A stretch of DNA of 64,000 bases from Ziziphus jujuba (GCF_031755915.1 NC_083389.1:13013001-13077000), one strand, 5' to 3'; shown: positions 38,362-52,600, counted from the first letter of the stretch. The notes: generated by a model not told the origin, from the letters alone. A program made the numbers and translations.

Positions 38362-40612
38362 TGGGGGGGAGGAAAAAGGAGCACAAATCCAATTATATGA
38401 TCACCAAACGGTAACTTTATTGGGTACCAGCTCTACTTCATAAATAATAAATCCACATCAAGAGAAAGAGAGAATTATTCCAGTGTTCACAAATATAAAT
38501 ACAAATCCCACACTAATTAACCTTAATGATCTCAAGGCTTCGTCGTAGCCGATACCAATCATTCATAGCCAAAAATTGGGCTTTTGGGTCACCTGCTTTG
38601 ACAACCAACTCCACAGCTGCATCCCAGTCTTCGCTTTTCTGTAAGTCTGCTAGTTCTGCATATACTTCAGAAGCAACCTCCAGAGATGCTTTAGGCACAT
38701 CAGGCTTTCCATACATGAACCTTATATTTTTCAACAAAGTATTAATTATGTCAATTCACTAGGAAAAGGGAAGTGATGTCATCATGAGGATAAGAATTAC
38801 ATAAATCCATTACTGCAATAACTAGGGTGGTCATAAACAGGGGGGGAGGGAGACTAACCAGAAGAAGAAGGAGTTCTTCCAGTCTATTAAACAATTAGAT
38901 AAGGTCTTTCAATTTTATGCATTGCTCTGCCATTTCTTTTATGAGATAAATTCATTTCCTCATAAACGTTATATAGAACATTATAAGCACATACCATCTC
39001 AAGTACAATCCAGTCCCACCGGTAACTATGGGAACACGGCCACCATCAAGAATGCATCTTGTAGCTTGCCTTGCATCCTCATAAAATTGACCAACAGAAT
39101 AGTCTGGAGAATAAAATACATGTTTTGAATAGGGAGAACAGTAACATCCAAACACCTAGCAGTTGAAAAGTCAATATTATCCAGCAGGACACACACTTTC
39201 ATTAAAGCCTCCAAATTAGATAATGTTTAGTCAAGAATGTAATGGGACATCAACTAGAGATGGCAAGGATGGATAAATTTCAATATGCCATAGAATAAGT
39301 AGATCCTACAGGAAACAACCTTCAGAGGGGTGCAGTATGTCAAGCAGATGATGTGGCACCTCCTGCACCAAAAGGAAAATATTCAAATGACAACAATGCC
39401 TATATATTCCATACAAGCAAAAGATGTTAGTCAAGTGCCAGTTACCGAGAAGCAGGTCAGATAAGATCATAAATAAGATATTCTTTCATAAATAAGATAT
39501 TCTTTGTGTTTACTTGTGGATATGTAGCTATTATATTGTTTACCAGTATTATGTATTTGCTTTATGCATTTGCAGTGACAGAAAGAAGACTGCAGGAACA
39601 AAAAGGAGGGATGAGGGATTGGTTGGATTGGGCAGGTATATACAAGAATTGATTTATAGAATTACAGAAATTAATAAGAATTTAATGATAATAGAGAATA
39701 AAATATCTTGGATACAATCATAAATTTAAGAGAAACATTCAAAAGGATCGAGACATTTTGATCAGTGAATCTCGATGTGGCACTTCATCACTAATTTAAT
39801 AACTCTAAAATATAACAGGAATGGTATATATGTCACCTAATTAAAACCCGCTTCAAGCCAGATATTAGGTAAAATATCAGTTCCAATATTATATAACCAA
39901 AGTATGATGCATCTTAATTAGAAGAGGACCTTTCTTTCACTCGGGGAAGGCTTGGCAGATCCAACATCAAGACCCCGATACACCTGTAGCACAGTAAATA
40001 TCAAATTAATTCATTTCTTATCTGCTCATAAGCGTCAATAGAAAACAAATCTATCATGGATACGGCATGCATATCCCTTGTACACAAGCATAACCCAGGT
40101 TAACGCATTTCTTTTAAAACCATGAGACTTTCTTAAAATTACATAATTCTGCTTTACAAAGATATGAAACTAATCGATCAAAAGAAGAAAAATGATATAA
40201 AATTTTGAGGCTCTAATTGGATGACGATGGAGGAAACGGAAATCATAACTCGAAAGGAAAAAAGTTACTGTGCTTAGAACTTAAGTAACTTGAATTCAAA
40301 AGTTGCTGAACAAATAGGAGATAAACTTGTAAAATGAATTTTTAGCAGTGATGTTTATTTGGTCAAACTAGAAAAAGATTTTGCTTTCATTCCCCTCCAA
40401 GAACCAATATATTACCAAAGCTTTTTCAATTTCCTCAAAGCCCTTCAGCGTCCAAAAAGAACATTTAGCTGCCATCGATAGGAATTTAAATCCAGAAACC
40501 AAAACAACTGAAATAATAAGTCAAATAGTTTCCTGTTATCAAATAGTGATGGAATTCCAACACTCCAAAACATATTTTTTCTTTTCCTTTCCCTGCATTT
40601 TCTCAGCAACCC

Positions 40613-40645
<33 letters not shown>

Positions 40646-41133
40646 TTATCACCAAATGCTCTATCACGTAAAATTTTCACCTCTAGGAAGTTGGGACGCT
40701 AACAAAACACTCGAATTTCCTATCCATTGAACCTCAGAAAACTACTCAGCAAAGCCATTAGAAAGTTTCTTACGCATTTTTCTACCCATTCTGAGCAACC
40801 AAACAAATAACTACGAAAACCACCAAGAGGGATTCTTTTTTTTTTTTTTTTTTGGGTTCTAACCTGGACAGAGTCGGCGCTGATGATTTCCCCATTGAGA
40901 CGCTTAGCGAGTTCCAAAGCAAGTCTGCTCTTTCCGGCACCAGTCGGCCCAGATATAACTATCACCTTCTCCTTATTCTTCAAGCCAGAAGTAGCGGAAC
41001 ATTTGGTTGCCAACAGCCGCCGTCGGCCACCGAAAATGATCGCAGCAGAGCGACGGAGAGACATTTCAGGCGAGCAAGGGAGGCTTAGGCAGCATGTACG
41101 GACGCCACCAGACACTCCGCTGCTGATTATCAT
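35192..41133 (-). CDS. IPT9: tRNA dimethylallyltransferase (isopentenyltransferase 9)
   Basis: Eleven exons on the - strand: 41133-40864, 39983-39930, 39362-39320, 39103-38995, 38720-38522, 38121-37896, 37653-37559, 37358-37264, 36188-36113, 35482-35343 and 35255-35192; about 456 aa. It transfers a dimethylallyl group to A37 of UNN-reading tRNAs and so feeds cis-zeatin formation. Seen are the P-loop GPTGAGKS (62-69), [18 protein letters not shown] across the exon 1-2 join, [11 protein letters not shown] and GGTGLYLRW. Exon 2 has an atypical GTCCTC donor. The start could also be the ATG at 41064 (MSLRRS). If exon 10 is not spliced, the frame stops at 35339-35341 after KNR. The last exon is the least certain: its end may be shifted by one T (see findings). 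Confidence 0.9.
36575..36654. repeat. Poly-A(38) tract flanked by 16-bp direct repeats, in an IPT9 intron
   Basis: ATATACTGACATAAAT (36575-36590) and ATATACTAACATAAAT (36639-36654) flank TAGAACC, an unbroken A(38) run and GGG. Direct repeats on both sides of a poly-A tract look like a target-site duplication left by a retroposed sequence of which little but the tail remains. It lies in the IPT9 intron between exons 8 and 9. Confidence 0.55.
38322..38360. repeat. T(39) homopolymer in IPT9 intron
   Basis: An uninterrupted run of 39 T followed by GTGGGGGGG, in the IPT9 intron between exons 5 and 6. No flanking duplication is evident. Confidence 0.9.
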
Positions 41134-42405
41134 TTTTCTCGTAACAGATTGACAGAGGGAATGTGGGTTTTAAAAACTCCTTATAAAGTGCTGTACCGTA
41201 AAATTCTGATAACAGATATTTCATATTTTGCTTTTCAAAAAAGAAAAATGATATTTCGTATTTTGGAAATTTTGAAAACTTTTTTTGTTTTTTGTTTTTT
41301 TTTTTTTTTTTAAAGAAACTTTGGACACCCTGTATGCATATGTGTTTGGATGCTTAGATAATTTTATAGAAAGGAGAAATAGTTAATTTCTTTTTTGGGT
41401 TTGTAAAAACGCTTTTTTTGTTTTTTATATTTTTATACATCAAGATTTCATTTTCATGATATAGTATACCATTATTTTTCTCTTCTTCTTTATTTTCAAT
41501 TGGGAATTTATGAAAATGAGAAATTGAATTAAATTTATTAGGGTCCAAATAATTTCTAAGCTAAACAAAAAAGAAAAGGAGCTTTTTTTTTTATTTTTTT
41601 CTTCTTCTTCTTCTCCTTTTTTTTTTTTTTTTTTTTTTTTGGAAAGTGAATAAGAGGAATTTAGTAATACAGGGATGAAAATTTAGCCAATGATTCCAAC
41701 AAAAAAAAAATTACATATATGAGTTTTTCTTATATCTTTGATGCACAAAAGAACCCGTGATTCATATCAAGGATGGGTGTGTTTGGGTGGAAGTAATATG
41801 TAGGAAAATAAAATATGGAAAATTTCTTCCCTCGATGCCATGAGCAAATGTTTCGCAGGCAGAGAACATGGGAGGAAAACATGACGAAACTTTCCTTCTA
41901 ATATTTCTTACCTTGAAAAATTACTAAAAATTGAATCATATTGAGAGATTTACTTCCATTTTCTTTCAGCCCCTCTTTGCATACAAATATATAGTACTTA
42001 TTATTTAAAAACATTAGAACCAAGAGGATTTTATGCCGATAGAATGTGAAGAAATTGATATGCCACCTCTCTCTTCAACCATGGACATTAATTCTGTGAT
42101 TGAAATTGCTTCAAACCGAAAACATATTTTCAAATGGGTGATTACTCTTTGAATGGCCCACATAAACATTACAAATACATATCTATATATATATATATAT
42201 ATACGGCCTTCCTTCAATTACTTCAACATATAGATGTTACCTAAAACTTGATCCTACCAACTGGTGGTTGCATGGTATCCCTCTGAAAAAGACTTAAAAC
42301 TCAAGCAAGCAGTTCAAATACTGACCAACAAAAAGTAATGTAAAACAACATTCAAACACAACGATATCATTTTCTCTTCAACATTTTTTTTTTTTTTTTC
42401 CCTAA
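41134..42405. promoter_or_regulatory. Shared upstream region of divergent IPT9 and TBL genes
   Basis: No gene is seen. Contains T tracts (about 41291-41310 and 41618-41640), a CTT-rich stretch near 41600, and a TA run at 42186-42202 that may serve as the TBL TATA region. Confidence 0.45.
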
Positions 42406-44718
42406 ATGAAGCAGCTTTCTATAGACCGCCGGATCCAATCCCTCTTCCCTATTGTGTTGGCTTCTCTTCTCGTCTTAGGGACTGCAAAGCTGGTCCTTGA
42501 AAAGTTGAAGAGCAACCATAGCTATGCTTTTCAGATAAATGGCAGGGCAAGAGATGGAAAGCATGGACTAGCAGTTATTGTTTCTCCTGAGGACCGCATC
42601 GATGAAAGTTGCAACGTTTTCGAAGGAGAATGGGTATGGGACAATGTCTCTCATCCTCTTTATACAGAAGAGAGTTGCCCCTACCTGGTAAAACAGGTTA
42701 CTTGCCAAAGGAATGGAAGACCTGATTCTTTCTATAAGAACTGGAGGTGGCAGCCTAATGGATGCAAACTCCCAAGGTAACTTAGTTTAAAAGCAATCAA
42801 TCAAAGGGTTGTTATGAGTTTGTCACAAACTATGAAGCAACAAAGTTTTATTTGATTAGGATTGAATTAAGTGCTATTCAAGCTCGAGAACGATTATTAG
42901 CCTCTATATCTGCAGCATAGATTAAGAATGAAATGAAAGAACTTGTCATAGTTTCGCTAAAAGTATCTAAACTTAACCTTTTGCATGCATAACTTGCATG
43001 TAGAACTGGACCTATTAGGCTCTGACCGTTTTTAGAGGTGCATTTGAAGTTGAAATGCTGAGTTTCTTTAGGGCTCAACTCTAAACGTTGGAATATTTTC
43101 TGACATGAGAATGGTATTGGAACTTGGAAGACAAAAATAGTCATTATAAGTAATGGCTTAGAAATGTTCGCTTATTTTTCAGGTTTGATCCATTGAAGTT
43201 GCTGCAAATTTTGCGAGGAAAACGACTAATGTTTGTTGGAGACTCTGTACAAAGAGGCCAGTTCGAATCCTTGGTGTGTATGCTCCAATCTGTCATACCT
43301 GAAGGAAAGAAATCGCTTGAAAGAATTCCTCCCAGGAAGATCTTTAAAATCCAGGTACCTCAAAATTTGCCCATCCTCTTATCACAATTCCAACAAAACT
43401 TGAATTTGGACCAGGTAAAATATGTGAAGACTTGAAGATTCGGTATGCAATAGAAAATCAATATTTTATTTTCTTGACCGAAATGAAAATATTCAAGGTA
43501 GATGGGCATATATAGCAAATATCTATTCTTGTAGCTTGCCAAATGTACAGCTTTTGTATCATAGCATAAACGTAGTTAATTTTAACCGTGCCTTTGTTAA
43601 TTACTGTTGTTTTCATCTTTAGGAATTTGATGCATCGATCGAGTATTACTGGGCTCCATTCATCGTCGAGTCGATTTCAGATCATGCAACAAAACATACT
43701 GTGTTGAAACGGCTGGTGAAGCTTGACTCCATATCAACCCATGGCAAACATTGGAAAGGAGTTGATGTGTTGGTGTTTGAGAGCTATGTATGGTGGAAGT
43801 ATAAGCCTACAATCAACGCAACGTGAGTATGTGCCTCAATTCATTAAAGGGCAGTTCTCTTCTGTTTGTTCCTTCGTACCTCAGCTTCTGATTTCACTTA
43901 CTAACTCAGTAGCAGCTAGGAATTGGAACCCAATATGGACACATTTTCCTTTTTCATTTAATTTGGATGATTAAATATATATTTTGGTTTCAGATATGGG
44001 AGTCCGGATGACGTGGAAGAATACAATGTGACCACTGCATATAGATTGGCTTTAGAAACATGGGCAAATTGGTTAGAATCCAGCATCAACCCCTACACTC
44101 AGAAGGTCTTCTTCATGAGTATGTCCCCCACACATTTATGGTGAGTTTTAATTCATATTTGCTAAATCATAATTTTACAAAGCCTCTTTTTCAGTTCCCA
44201 ATTCTTGTCAAAAGCTGACATTTCAATTCAAATGGTTCAAACTAAAGCAATACCAAACGGAACTCCTCCAGCCTGCCTAATCCCAAGTTCCGGAGTTGAA
44301 AACAACCCTTGCTTGCAAAAATAGTTCACTCCAACATTTTTTTTTTTTTTTTTTTTTGGCCAGGAGCTGGGAGTGGAAACCTGGGAGCAATGAAAACTGC
44401 TTTAATGAATCATACCCAATCCAAGGTCCATATTGGGGTACCGGTTCAAGTCTGGAAATCATGGACATAGTACATGACATATTAGAAGAATTGAAAGTCA
44501 ATGTGACATTATTGAATATTACTCAGTTGTCAGAATTTCGGAAAGATGCTCATACAACAATATATGGTGAACGCAAGGGCAAGCTCTTGACCAAGGAACA
44601 GAGATCTGATCCAAAGAACTTCGCTGATTGCATTCATTGGTGCTTACCAGGCGTCCCTGATACATGGAATGAAATTCTGTATGCATATTTGTTAAAGAAT
44701 CACCAAAATGTATCATAA
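42406..44718 (+). CDS. TRICHOME BIREFRINGENCE-LIKE (DUF231/PMR5) polysaccharide O-acetyltransferase
   Basis: Exons are 42406-42776, 43183-43354, 43623-43822, 43994-44140 and 44364-44718; 414 aa, in frame throughout. One N-terminal membrane segment (about residues 13-30) makes it a Golgi type II protein. The TBL domain begins [12 protein letters not shown]. It carries the esterase-type GDS motif in [12 protein letters not shown] (catalytic Ser145) and the C-terminal DCIHWCLPG, which supplies the DxxH residues Asp385 and His388. [11 protein letters not shown] and LVFESYVWW place it nearest the ESK1/TBL29-like xylan acetyltransferases, but which TBL is unclear. Family role: acetylation of xylan or other wall polysaccharides. 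Intron 4 ends in an unusually long T tract (44338-44357) before its CAG. The start ATG follows an AT-rich leader. Confidence 0.92.
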
Positions 44719-45135
44719 CCTGAATGATAAAATAGGCGAGGCTCTGTGAAATCTATGAGGTACATTAGTATGCCGATATTGGATATTAATAACTACGACA
44801 TTTTTTTTCATTTTTTTAAGCAGGGAAGAAGAATAAGGAACCAGTGGCACAAGCATTAGCACAAGATTATAACCTTTTATTCTTTTCTTAATCAAAGACA
44901 CAAATGTAATGTTGTACAATGATTTCAGAGTTATTGCAAGTTTGCGTAAGGAAGAACGCCAATTTCGTCATACCTTCCACATAGCTATCTGATTATTTTA
45001 ATATATTTCTAAATAGAAAGAGTGAACCTCAACCATAAATATTAGAAGCAAGCAGTAGTCCAACGTCTTCATCCAAATAAGCAAAAGGACGTAAGATGTC
45101 CAATTGCAGGTATTTACAGAGACCAGATGTTTTAC
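44719..45135. other. Convergent 3' region of TBL and the uncharacterised gene
   Basis: Short interval with no gene, presumably the two 3' UTRs. An AATCAAAG and T-rich area near 44870-44900 may be the end of the TBL transcript. Confidence 0.5.
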
Positions 45136-48100
45136 TTACAGGAGCTCCCATTCAGAGTCGCATTCATGATGAGTTTGCAAATTCTGTTTGTCAAAGGGTG
45201 TGCGAGAGCTTGAATCTATATCACAATCTCCATACCATATTGGTAGCTGCTCGTACTCCTTAGCCAACCTCTTCTTTGAAGCAAAAATGTCCTGGATCCT
45301 TTTCTAATGATTGAAAAGAGCGAAAGAAAATAAATAATGTACCAGTTTTCCTACTGATGAAGCAAATAACATGTCAACATAATAAATCTCTAATGTAGAC
45401 GTCAGAGATCATCACAATGATTACAATTTAGTCCAGCTGCTGAAATAATGCACATGGTTTTCTACTTTTTGATCAATTTTAGAATTCATGGTTGTGAGTA
45501 CTAGAAAATAGAAACCAACCAAAATAATTTTAGAAAATGGTGAAAAATCCCAATCAACAGGAAGCCACCATATCATCATTATATAATTAAAGCACAACCT
45601 AAACAAGTATGGGACTGGGATTCAACAAAATGTGCACTAAGAGTTGCATCTGTTCTGACACATTCCACGAGGACCGATGACAAAGAGAGAAACAAGTCAC
45701 ATTGAGGATGACTATAAGAGGCTAACAGTAACATGCCCCTTTAAGTCATACCTACAAGCTCTGTCAAACTATTCTTTTTCCATTTTAAACAATATATACA
45801 AAAACATATACACATGTAAATTTAATATACACATAGACACAGAGACAAAGAAAAAGTACCTTATATGATCTGAGCTTTTGAACTCTGCAAGAGATGGTAT
45901 ACAGAGCACTATCATCTACAAAGACACAGCTCTCCTCAAGCTTCACCTTATCACACAAATCAATAGTCTCCATGCTAGAATACATACTGTCATAATCATC
46001 TGAACATCATGTAAAAGTTTAACGAGATTAGCGATAAGGTAATACATACAGACTATACCATAGATAAATCACAGAAGCAAGAGTCAGTAATGACTTGAAC
46101 GAACGGATAGGTTAAAAACTATCTTCACCAAAGCACATGTAAAGCTTTCATATTGAACTCAATTGGGATACATTAAATCTTAGGACCTAATTGGCTTCAA
46201 TAGAATGTCCAAGATAGGATTGAAATAAAGAGAAAAAAGTGGTGGGGTCCAAGCAGGCCAAATTAAAGTGAAAACTTCGAGATGTAAGTTATGAAAAAGG
46301 TTCTGCATTGATGTAAAATCTCCTGCCTAAATAGCGTTAAAGCACCACTTTCCTAAAAGCTCAAGTGTGCAGGAAGCTGACCAAACTAAGTATATCAATC
46401 TAACACACAATTTATTATCAACACATAGATGGAAACACAATAATTAAAGACAATAACTGGGGGCCCTGGGGGTTTTGGCAAAGGAAACAGAGGGGAGGAG
46501 ATTGCAGAAAACAGAAGTACCATAATACAAATTCATATTTCATACCAATTTCTATAGAGGGAATGCAAGCCTCAAATGGAGGAATCTCACAGGACTTGGT
46601 ATCCTTCTGTCCTGACGATTCAATCAAAGAAAAATTTTCACTATTTCTGCAATTTGCTTCCCCTGTCAAAAAATAAAGTTGATCAAAACCACTTGTAAAG
46701 AGAAAGCAATAATACTAGTGAAACATACAGATAAAAAGGACCAACCAACTGATTTTAGTGATACTGCACAACTGGATGAAACAGGTTGTGCCTCTACTGC
46801 CTTGTGTTCAGTGGAAAAAATTGAGGCTGGTATGGGAGACAGGACCTTGCGAGGACTATCAGAAACACAGCTAGCCCTATCAACATGATTATGACAAAAA
46901 ACTTCTTTGGAGGGTAAGATTTCAGATGAATTCCCAGAGAGACTGTTAATAGAATCCTTCAATACCGAACTGTTGTTTGATTCTTGTTCCCTTTCTGCTA
47001 TTTTGACGACTGAAAAAGCCATTTCAGGTTGGGAAGATGAGGAATCAATATTATCCCCTTCTGCTGCAGTGACAACTGTAAAAGCCATTTCAGACTTAGC
47101 AGATGATGAACCAATATCACACTCAGTGTGATCAGCAATATCATAGAACCGGGGGGATTCAGACTCCGAAACATAAGCTGAAGTTTGGGGCGCTACCTCA
47201 CTCAAAATAACATGTTTCTTTGTTATATTATTGTCACTGAATTCATTAACAGGTGATACTTCAACAGGTTCTATCTCAATGGGAGAAGTTTTCTCCAGAA
47301 GCCCATATGCACACTCCTCTATGGCTTTTACTTCATTACCTAACTCAGACTTTTCATCTGTCAAAACATCAGCAATCTTCCCATTTGATAGGACAGAGTC
47401 TGATTCCTTACCGGCATCCACAGAGTTAGGAGTATTGAGTTGATCTACAATACGATGTTCACCAGATACATCATCCACCTGATTCACTATAGGATCAATC
47501 ACATGGGCCTCCATATGTGATAGCTTTGTGACAATATCTGAAGAAACTTTCTTAGTTGCTAGTACCGAGTCAACATGGGCATTAATGGCAGCATTTCCTT
47601 CCGGAGGAACTGCTTTAGCTTCAGTTTTAACAGAATCAGATGGAGGAGGAAGTAAATCTTGAATAACATCTGAACAGAATTTCATGACGTTTTCACCCAC
47701 ATTATGCACCTGGTTTTCCACATATTGAACTGGATTCTGCAGATGAAAGAAATTCAATAAACAAAAAGTAATAATGAAAAACATTCAAAAGCTGGGACAA
47801 GCCCACAATTCAAGTCAGAGCATACAGTTAAGTCACTCTTTTCACAGTGACATGAATACTTTTTCTTCTCATTCCTTTTGGCCATGGAGGAAAAAATTTT
47901 ATTATACAAAACGTGGAAAAAGAAATTTTGTCTTGAGACACAAATTAACTGAGGGACCATTAGGATAAAACCATGGGGGTATTAATTACCTGATTAATAT
48001 TGTTAAAAAAAAGTCAATTAAGATACCAAAGGAGAGAGATTGAGAAATTTTTAGTAGAAAATGAGAATAAAACTCTCTATTTGAGTTACTTAGACTTGGT

Positions 48101-48457
48101 GTATGGTTTGAATTCACGCATTTTTCTTGGGTACTTAAATCACACCCTAATACAGGTAACCAAATTTCACATGCCGATTTAATTAACGGAAAAAACAAAA
48201 ACAAAACAATAATAACAAATTTTAAATGATTAACTATTTAAACTAAGAATTCAGATTCAAACCACCTACTCAAATATCTCCCTCCAAATGGATCATCAGA
48301 GAAGTTTTTTTTTTGGAAAAGGGTAAGTTATTGTGTTTTAAAAATAAGAAACAAATATGGATACGTTACTTACAATATCGTCTATCTCCTGGCACATTGC
48401 TTCAAACTTTTGATAAATGTTCCCAACCCAGTCTCCATTTCTAAATTTAAAATTCAT
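45136..48457 (-). CDS. Uncharacterised plant protein, 499 aa
   Basis: Five coding exons on the - strand: 48457-48374, 47736-46746, 46662-46546, 45999-45860 and 45303-45136; all joins keep frame. The N-terminus (MNFKFRNGDWVGNIYQKFEA, then MCQEIDDI) and the VQYVENQV/VGENVMKF stretch belong to a plant-specific family I know only as uncharacterised. The long middle exon is acidic and Ser-rich, probably disordered, with repeated SSS(A/Q)(K/P)SEMAF(T/S)VV units. The C-terminal part is conserved-looking: ETIDLCDKVKLEESCVFVDD, then LRSYK, KRLAKEYEQLPIWYGD, and the end WELL. No known catalytic motif or membrane segment was seen. The donor after exon 2 (GTTGGT) is weak; a better-looking GTATGT lies 12 bp downstream but would break the frame. 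A 5' UTR intron probably separates the ATG from a promoter near 49.4 kb. Confidence 0.8.
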
Positions 48458-49450
48458 AATGTATGATAAATTTCAGCTGCAGTCAAATGAAAATTTGTCA
48501 AACCATGATGACTCAGGTTCATGGAATAACATCACAAATTCAATATCCAAGCTCAAGCAAACTACATAGCAAAAGACTGTAAATGGATTAGTTTGAATTG
48601 TCTTAAAATACAAAGAAAGAAACAGAAGTTCTCCAAATCCTGGAAACAGGCATTTAGCTGAATAAACAACAATTTTCACTCCAGTTACCAAAAACAACCC
48701 TAAACTCAGTCGTCCACATTATATAAGTTCCACCCACTCATCCAGATCATACAAATTTTGAACGCAACCAGTTTGTAATGAATTCTATAAAGGTTATCCA
48801 AACTATAATAATTACAATCCATAAACATAATTTCGAGTTTAAAATTATTCTCTACGCCATAAATTTCAACTACTTACAAATCCTTTATGGAATTAAATAA
48901 CCTAGTTAATAGTCTACGATTCCTACCCTTCAGTATAAGATCAACAAGTATTTAAATTTTTTTTTTTTTAAATAAAACATTCAATTATTCTCTAGCACTG
49001 ATTAGCAACATCGTATTCGATAAATTTAAGGTCGTAATCATCTAGAAACAGAACACCATCATGATCATCATCAAGCGTTAGGGCAATCGTTGGGAATTTG
49101 GAACATGATCATAGACTCTGCACGTATATACATACACCAAATTTACATATACACACTTTGCATGCATAAACATATACGCACATGTTGTTCAACATAGAAA
49201 TTTGTACAAAAATTAAAATAAATTCGGACATAATAATAAAAAGATCATATAATAGAAGAAGAGCCAAATTGAAGCTTGCTTATTGAGGTACAGAGAAAGA
49301 ACCCTAGAATCAAAGGAAGGAAAGAGGTAGAGAGCAAGATGAAGAGGTGAATTGCCGGAAACCTTAAGGCTGCCGGTGACTGGAATTGCTTTTCGCCGGT
49401 AAGTTCTCAGCTAGCATGCAGAGAGAGAGAGAGAGAGGCAGTGGGAGAGA
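48458..49450 (-). other. Probable 5' UTR and leader intron of the uncharacterised gene
   Basis: On the - strand the segment around 49260-49420 is CT-rich and mixed in composition, like a plant 5' leader. It has an ATG at about 49418 opening a 17-codon ORF (MLAENLPAKSNSSHRQP). The DNA between this leader and the coding ATG reads as an intron. The promoter would lie beyond a GA-rich stretch at 49420-49458. Confidence 0.4.
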
Positions 49451-49576
49451 GAGAGAGACGACAGTGGTTTGGGTTGGCACCTGGCACTTGGCAAAAGGGT
49501 TTAGGAGAAAACACAAAGGGTTTAATAAGGATTTGCTCCATTAATAATATTACTAATAATTTCAATTTCCCAAAGC

Positions 49577-49607
<31 letters not shown>

Positions 49608-49921
49608 AATGTTAATTTTACTATAATTTATTTGTATTTCGATATAATTACAGTTTTTTAAGACGAGTTTATATTAAAAATATATATATATATATATATT
49701 GAGTGATTAAATATATTTTATGTTTTATTTTATAAAGAAATGAATAAATATGTGTAGGATGTACTCTCTAAAGTTGATTTGGTTGTGTGAGAATTCCATA
49801 TGACATCAAAATCAGTTGTTAATTAAAATTCTATTACTTCATTCGTGGCGAAAAATGTACAAGAAGATCAACCTATAATTTTTTTTTTTATTTATCACTT
49901 AAAGAATATTAATAAATACAA

Positions 49922-49958
<37 letters not shown>

Positions 49959-50278
49959 CTAGCTTTTGATGATTATTAGAATTTTAATAATGCATTGAAC
50001 CAATTTTCTAATCAAAGAAAATATTAACCATGAAAAAGTGAAAATATATCAATGGAATAATGGAAAAAGGCTGACATCAGAACAATTATCGAGACGGATA
50101 TTTTGACACGTTTGCTCAAACTGCAAAAGAGCCAAAAAATTAATGTAAACTTTACAAAGAAGATGAAACCTAAATATGCACTAACAGTCACAAAGTAATA
50201 ATTCAAAAAAAAAAAAAAAATCGCATGATTATTATACCTATTTCAATAAATAACTATTTTCCTTATGTTACCAGAAAA

Positions 50279-50309
<31 letters not shown>

Positions 50310-52600
50310 ATTTAGTCTGCTTAAATATGATTAACTTTTAATTAAAATTTTTAATTCCTTTTATTTTATTTTCCCAAAAAAATCTTTTAATTAAAATTTA
50401 TTAATAATTTTAAAATTTTTAAAAAGATTTAAGCATATAATAATAAAAATATGGTTTAAATTCAAAATAAATGTGAATAATTCTTATAATATTTAGTTTT
50501 GAGTAAAGTAGTTTGTATAAATAAATAATAAAAGGATTTTCTTAATAACATATACATTAAACATGAAGACATGGGATAACCAAAAAACGCGATTTTTATT
50601 TATTTTTTAAAATTTTTTGCTTTAAAAAAAAAAAAAAAAGATTTTCAATAGCTGGTTGAGCTAACTTCTTGTTTTTTTTAGCATTGATTGTGTATCTTTA
50701 TGGAGGTATTAATGGCATATCATCTATGGCGATATAAATTTTTTTCCCTAGAAGGATATATAAATAAGCTCCTAAAATTAGACAAGTTAATTTAAAATTT
50801 TAAAACCTTTAAACAAGATAAATTATTGGTATGGAGTAAATAAGTAAAAGTATTTACTTTTTTTAATTAAATACTAAATCGTAATTAAGGCACTTCTTAT
50901 CTAGAGTGGGGGGCAACTGCCTCTACTATCCAGACTCAATCGGCCCAGGTAACATAAGTACATAGGATGTTGTTTGGAAAACAGGTTTTATATTATTTAT
51001 TAAAAAAACAATGGTGAAGATATTAAATAAATATATGAAGATCAATATTTAATTAGTTTTATATTTATCTTTAAAATGTTCATTTATCTCTAAAGGTTAT
51101 AATAATATAGTAATCAATAAAATATCGACCATGTGTTTATATTTAATTAATTTTATATTTATCCCTTAAATAGTTCATTTATCCATCACTAGATTATAAT
51201 AAACATATTAATCAATAAAATATTAACATATAGTTTTAAATACATATTTTGATATATTTAATTGGTATTGCTAATATTACTATTATTAAAATTAAAGAAA
51301 TAATAATTTATTGTTATAATTTGTAAATTTGAATATATACATATATATATATATATATTGTTTGCTAATTAGAATTTCAAAATTAAATTATTAATTGAAG
51401 TCACAAATTGATTTAATTGGTAAACTATCCACATTTACTATTAAAGATCATGGTTGTATTTTCGAAAAATTTAAAATAAAAGAGACATTATATAAATGAT
51501 AAAAAAACAAAAGAAAGAAAAAAAAAGATACTATCTTATGCTGAAAATATATTCCAACATATTATTACTCTTCCTTTTTCTCTCTCCATATATATCTATA
51601 TATAGAAAAAACTATTATATATGCGTAGAGAGAGAGAGAGAGAGACTTTTATGGGATCAACTTTATGGTTTTCCATTATAAATTGTTAAATCACTTAAAT
51701 AATTTGGATCTTTTCAACAACTGAAATTAAAAGTAAAAAATAATTTCATATAAATTTAATGATATAGTAAAAAATGATTTAAAGAAAATAAATCATACAA
51801 GAGCTTCTTGAACCATAAATAAAATTTTCAAGACCTTATGATGAAACTATAATTTTGACCTAATAAAACCTTCATACATCATAAAGACATCCTATATATC
51901 AAACCATACTTTCCATGTTAATAATCAAACCTTAAAATATTCTAATTAATATTTTATAACAATTATTGATTGCCATATAAGTCTAAAAAATTATTACTTC
52001 TCTAATTAGGATTTATCTAAAAAAAATTATTTAAATTACATGTTTTGCATAAATAGATTTTCTTTACCTCTTTACCATACCAGAGTTTTCATATTGCAAT
52101 CATCATACTTTTAAAACTATTACATATTCTTCACAAAAACAATGAAAAAAAAAAAACACATCTAATACATTTTCTTTTTTGGTGAATAATTTTAGAATTA
52201 GCACATGATTAAAGAAAACATTAATAACAATAATAAGAGGAAGATGTCATTTAATTCTTGAAAAATATGATTTTCCATATTTTGTTTGAAAGTATGAAAA
52301 AGAGAGAACCCAACATTATTCTTGAATCTCCACCGAAACATAAACCTATCACACTCAGTTTTACGTTTATATTATTTTTTTTTCTTTATTTTATTCTCGT
52401 TGATACTCATGCCCTTTTCATTTTCTCCAGAATATTAATATAAATAAATTGCAAGTTTGGTTGGTAGAACTTATTATTTTCCAATAAGCACTTTACTAAC
52501 AAATAAGATCACATTCTTATAGCACGAATTCTTAAACTGCAAAGTCATATCCAATATTACTACAAAATATTGAAAAAAAAAAAAGGGAACAATTAGTGCT
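49451..52600. other. AT-rich gene-free interval
   Basis: No gene is supported. Contains (AAT)n at 49578-49605, TA runs at 49679-49700, 49926-49955 and 50280-50298, an A(17) tract near 50204-50220, a GA run at 51628-51645, and generally very AT-rich DNA. Confidence 0.55.

Noticed and set aside
43255..43275. GTTCGAATCC, resembling a tRNA T-loop
   Set aside because: Lies in TBL exon 2 coding sequence and no cloverleaf can be drawn around it.
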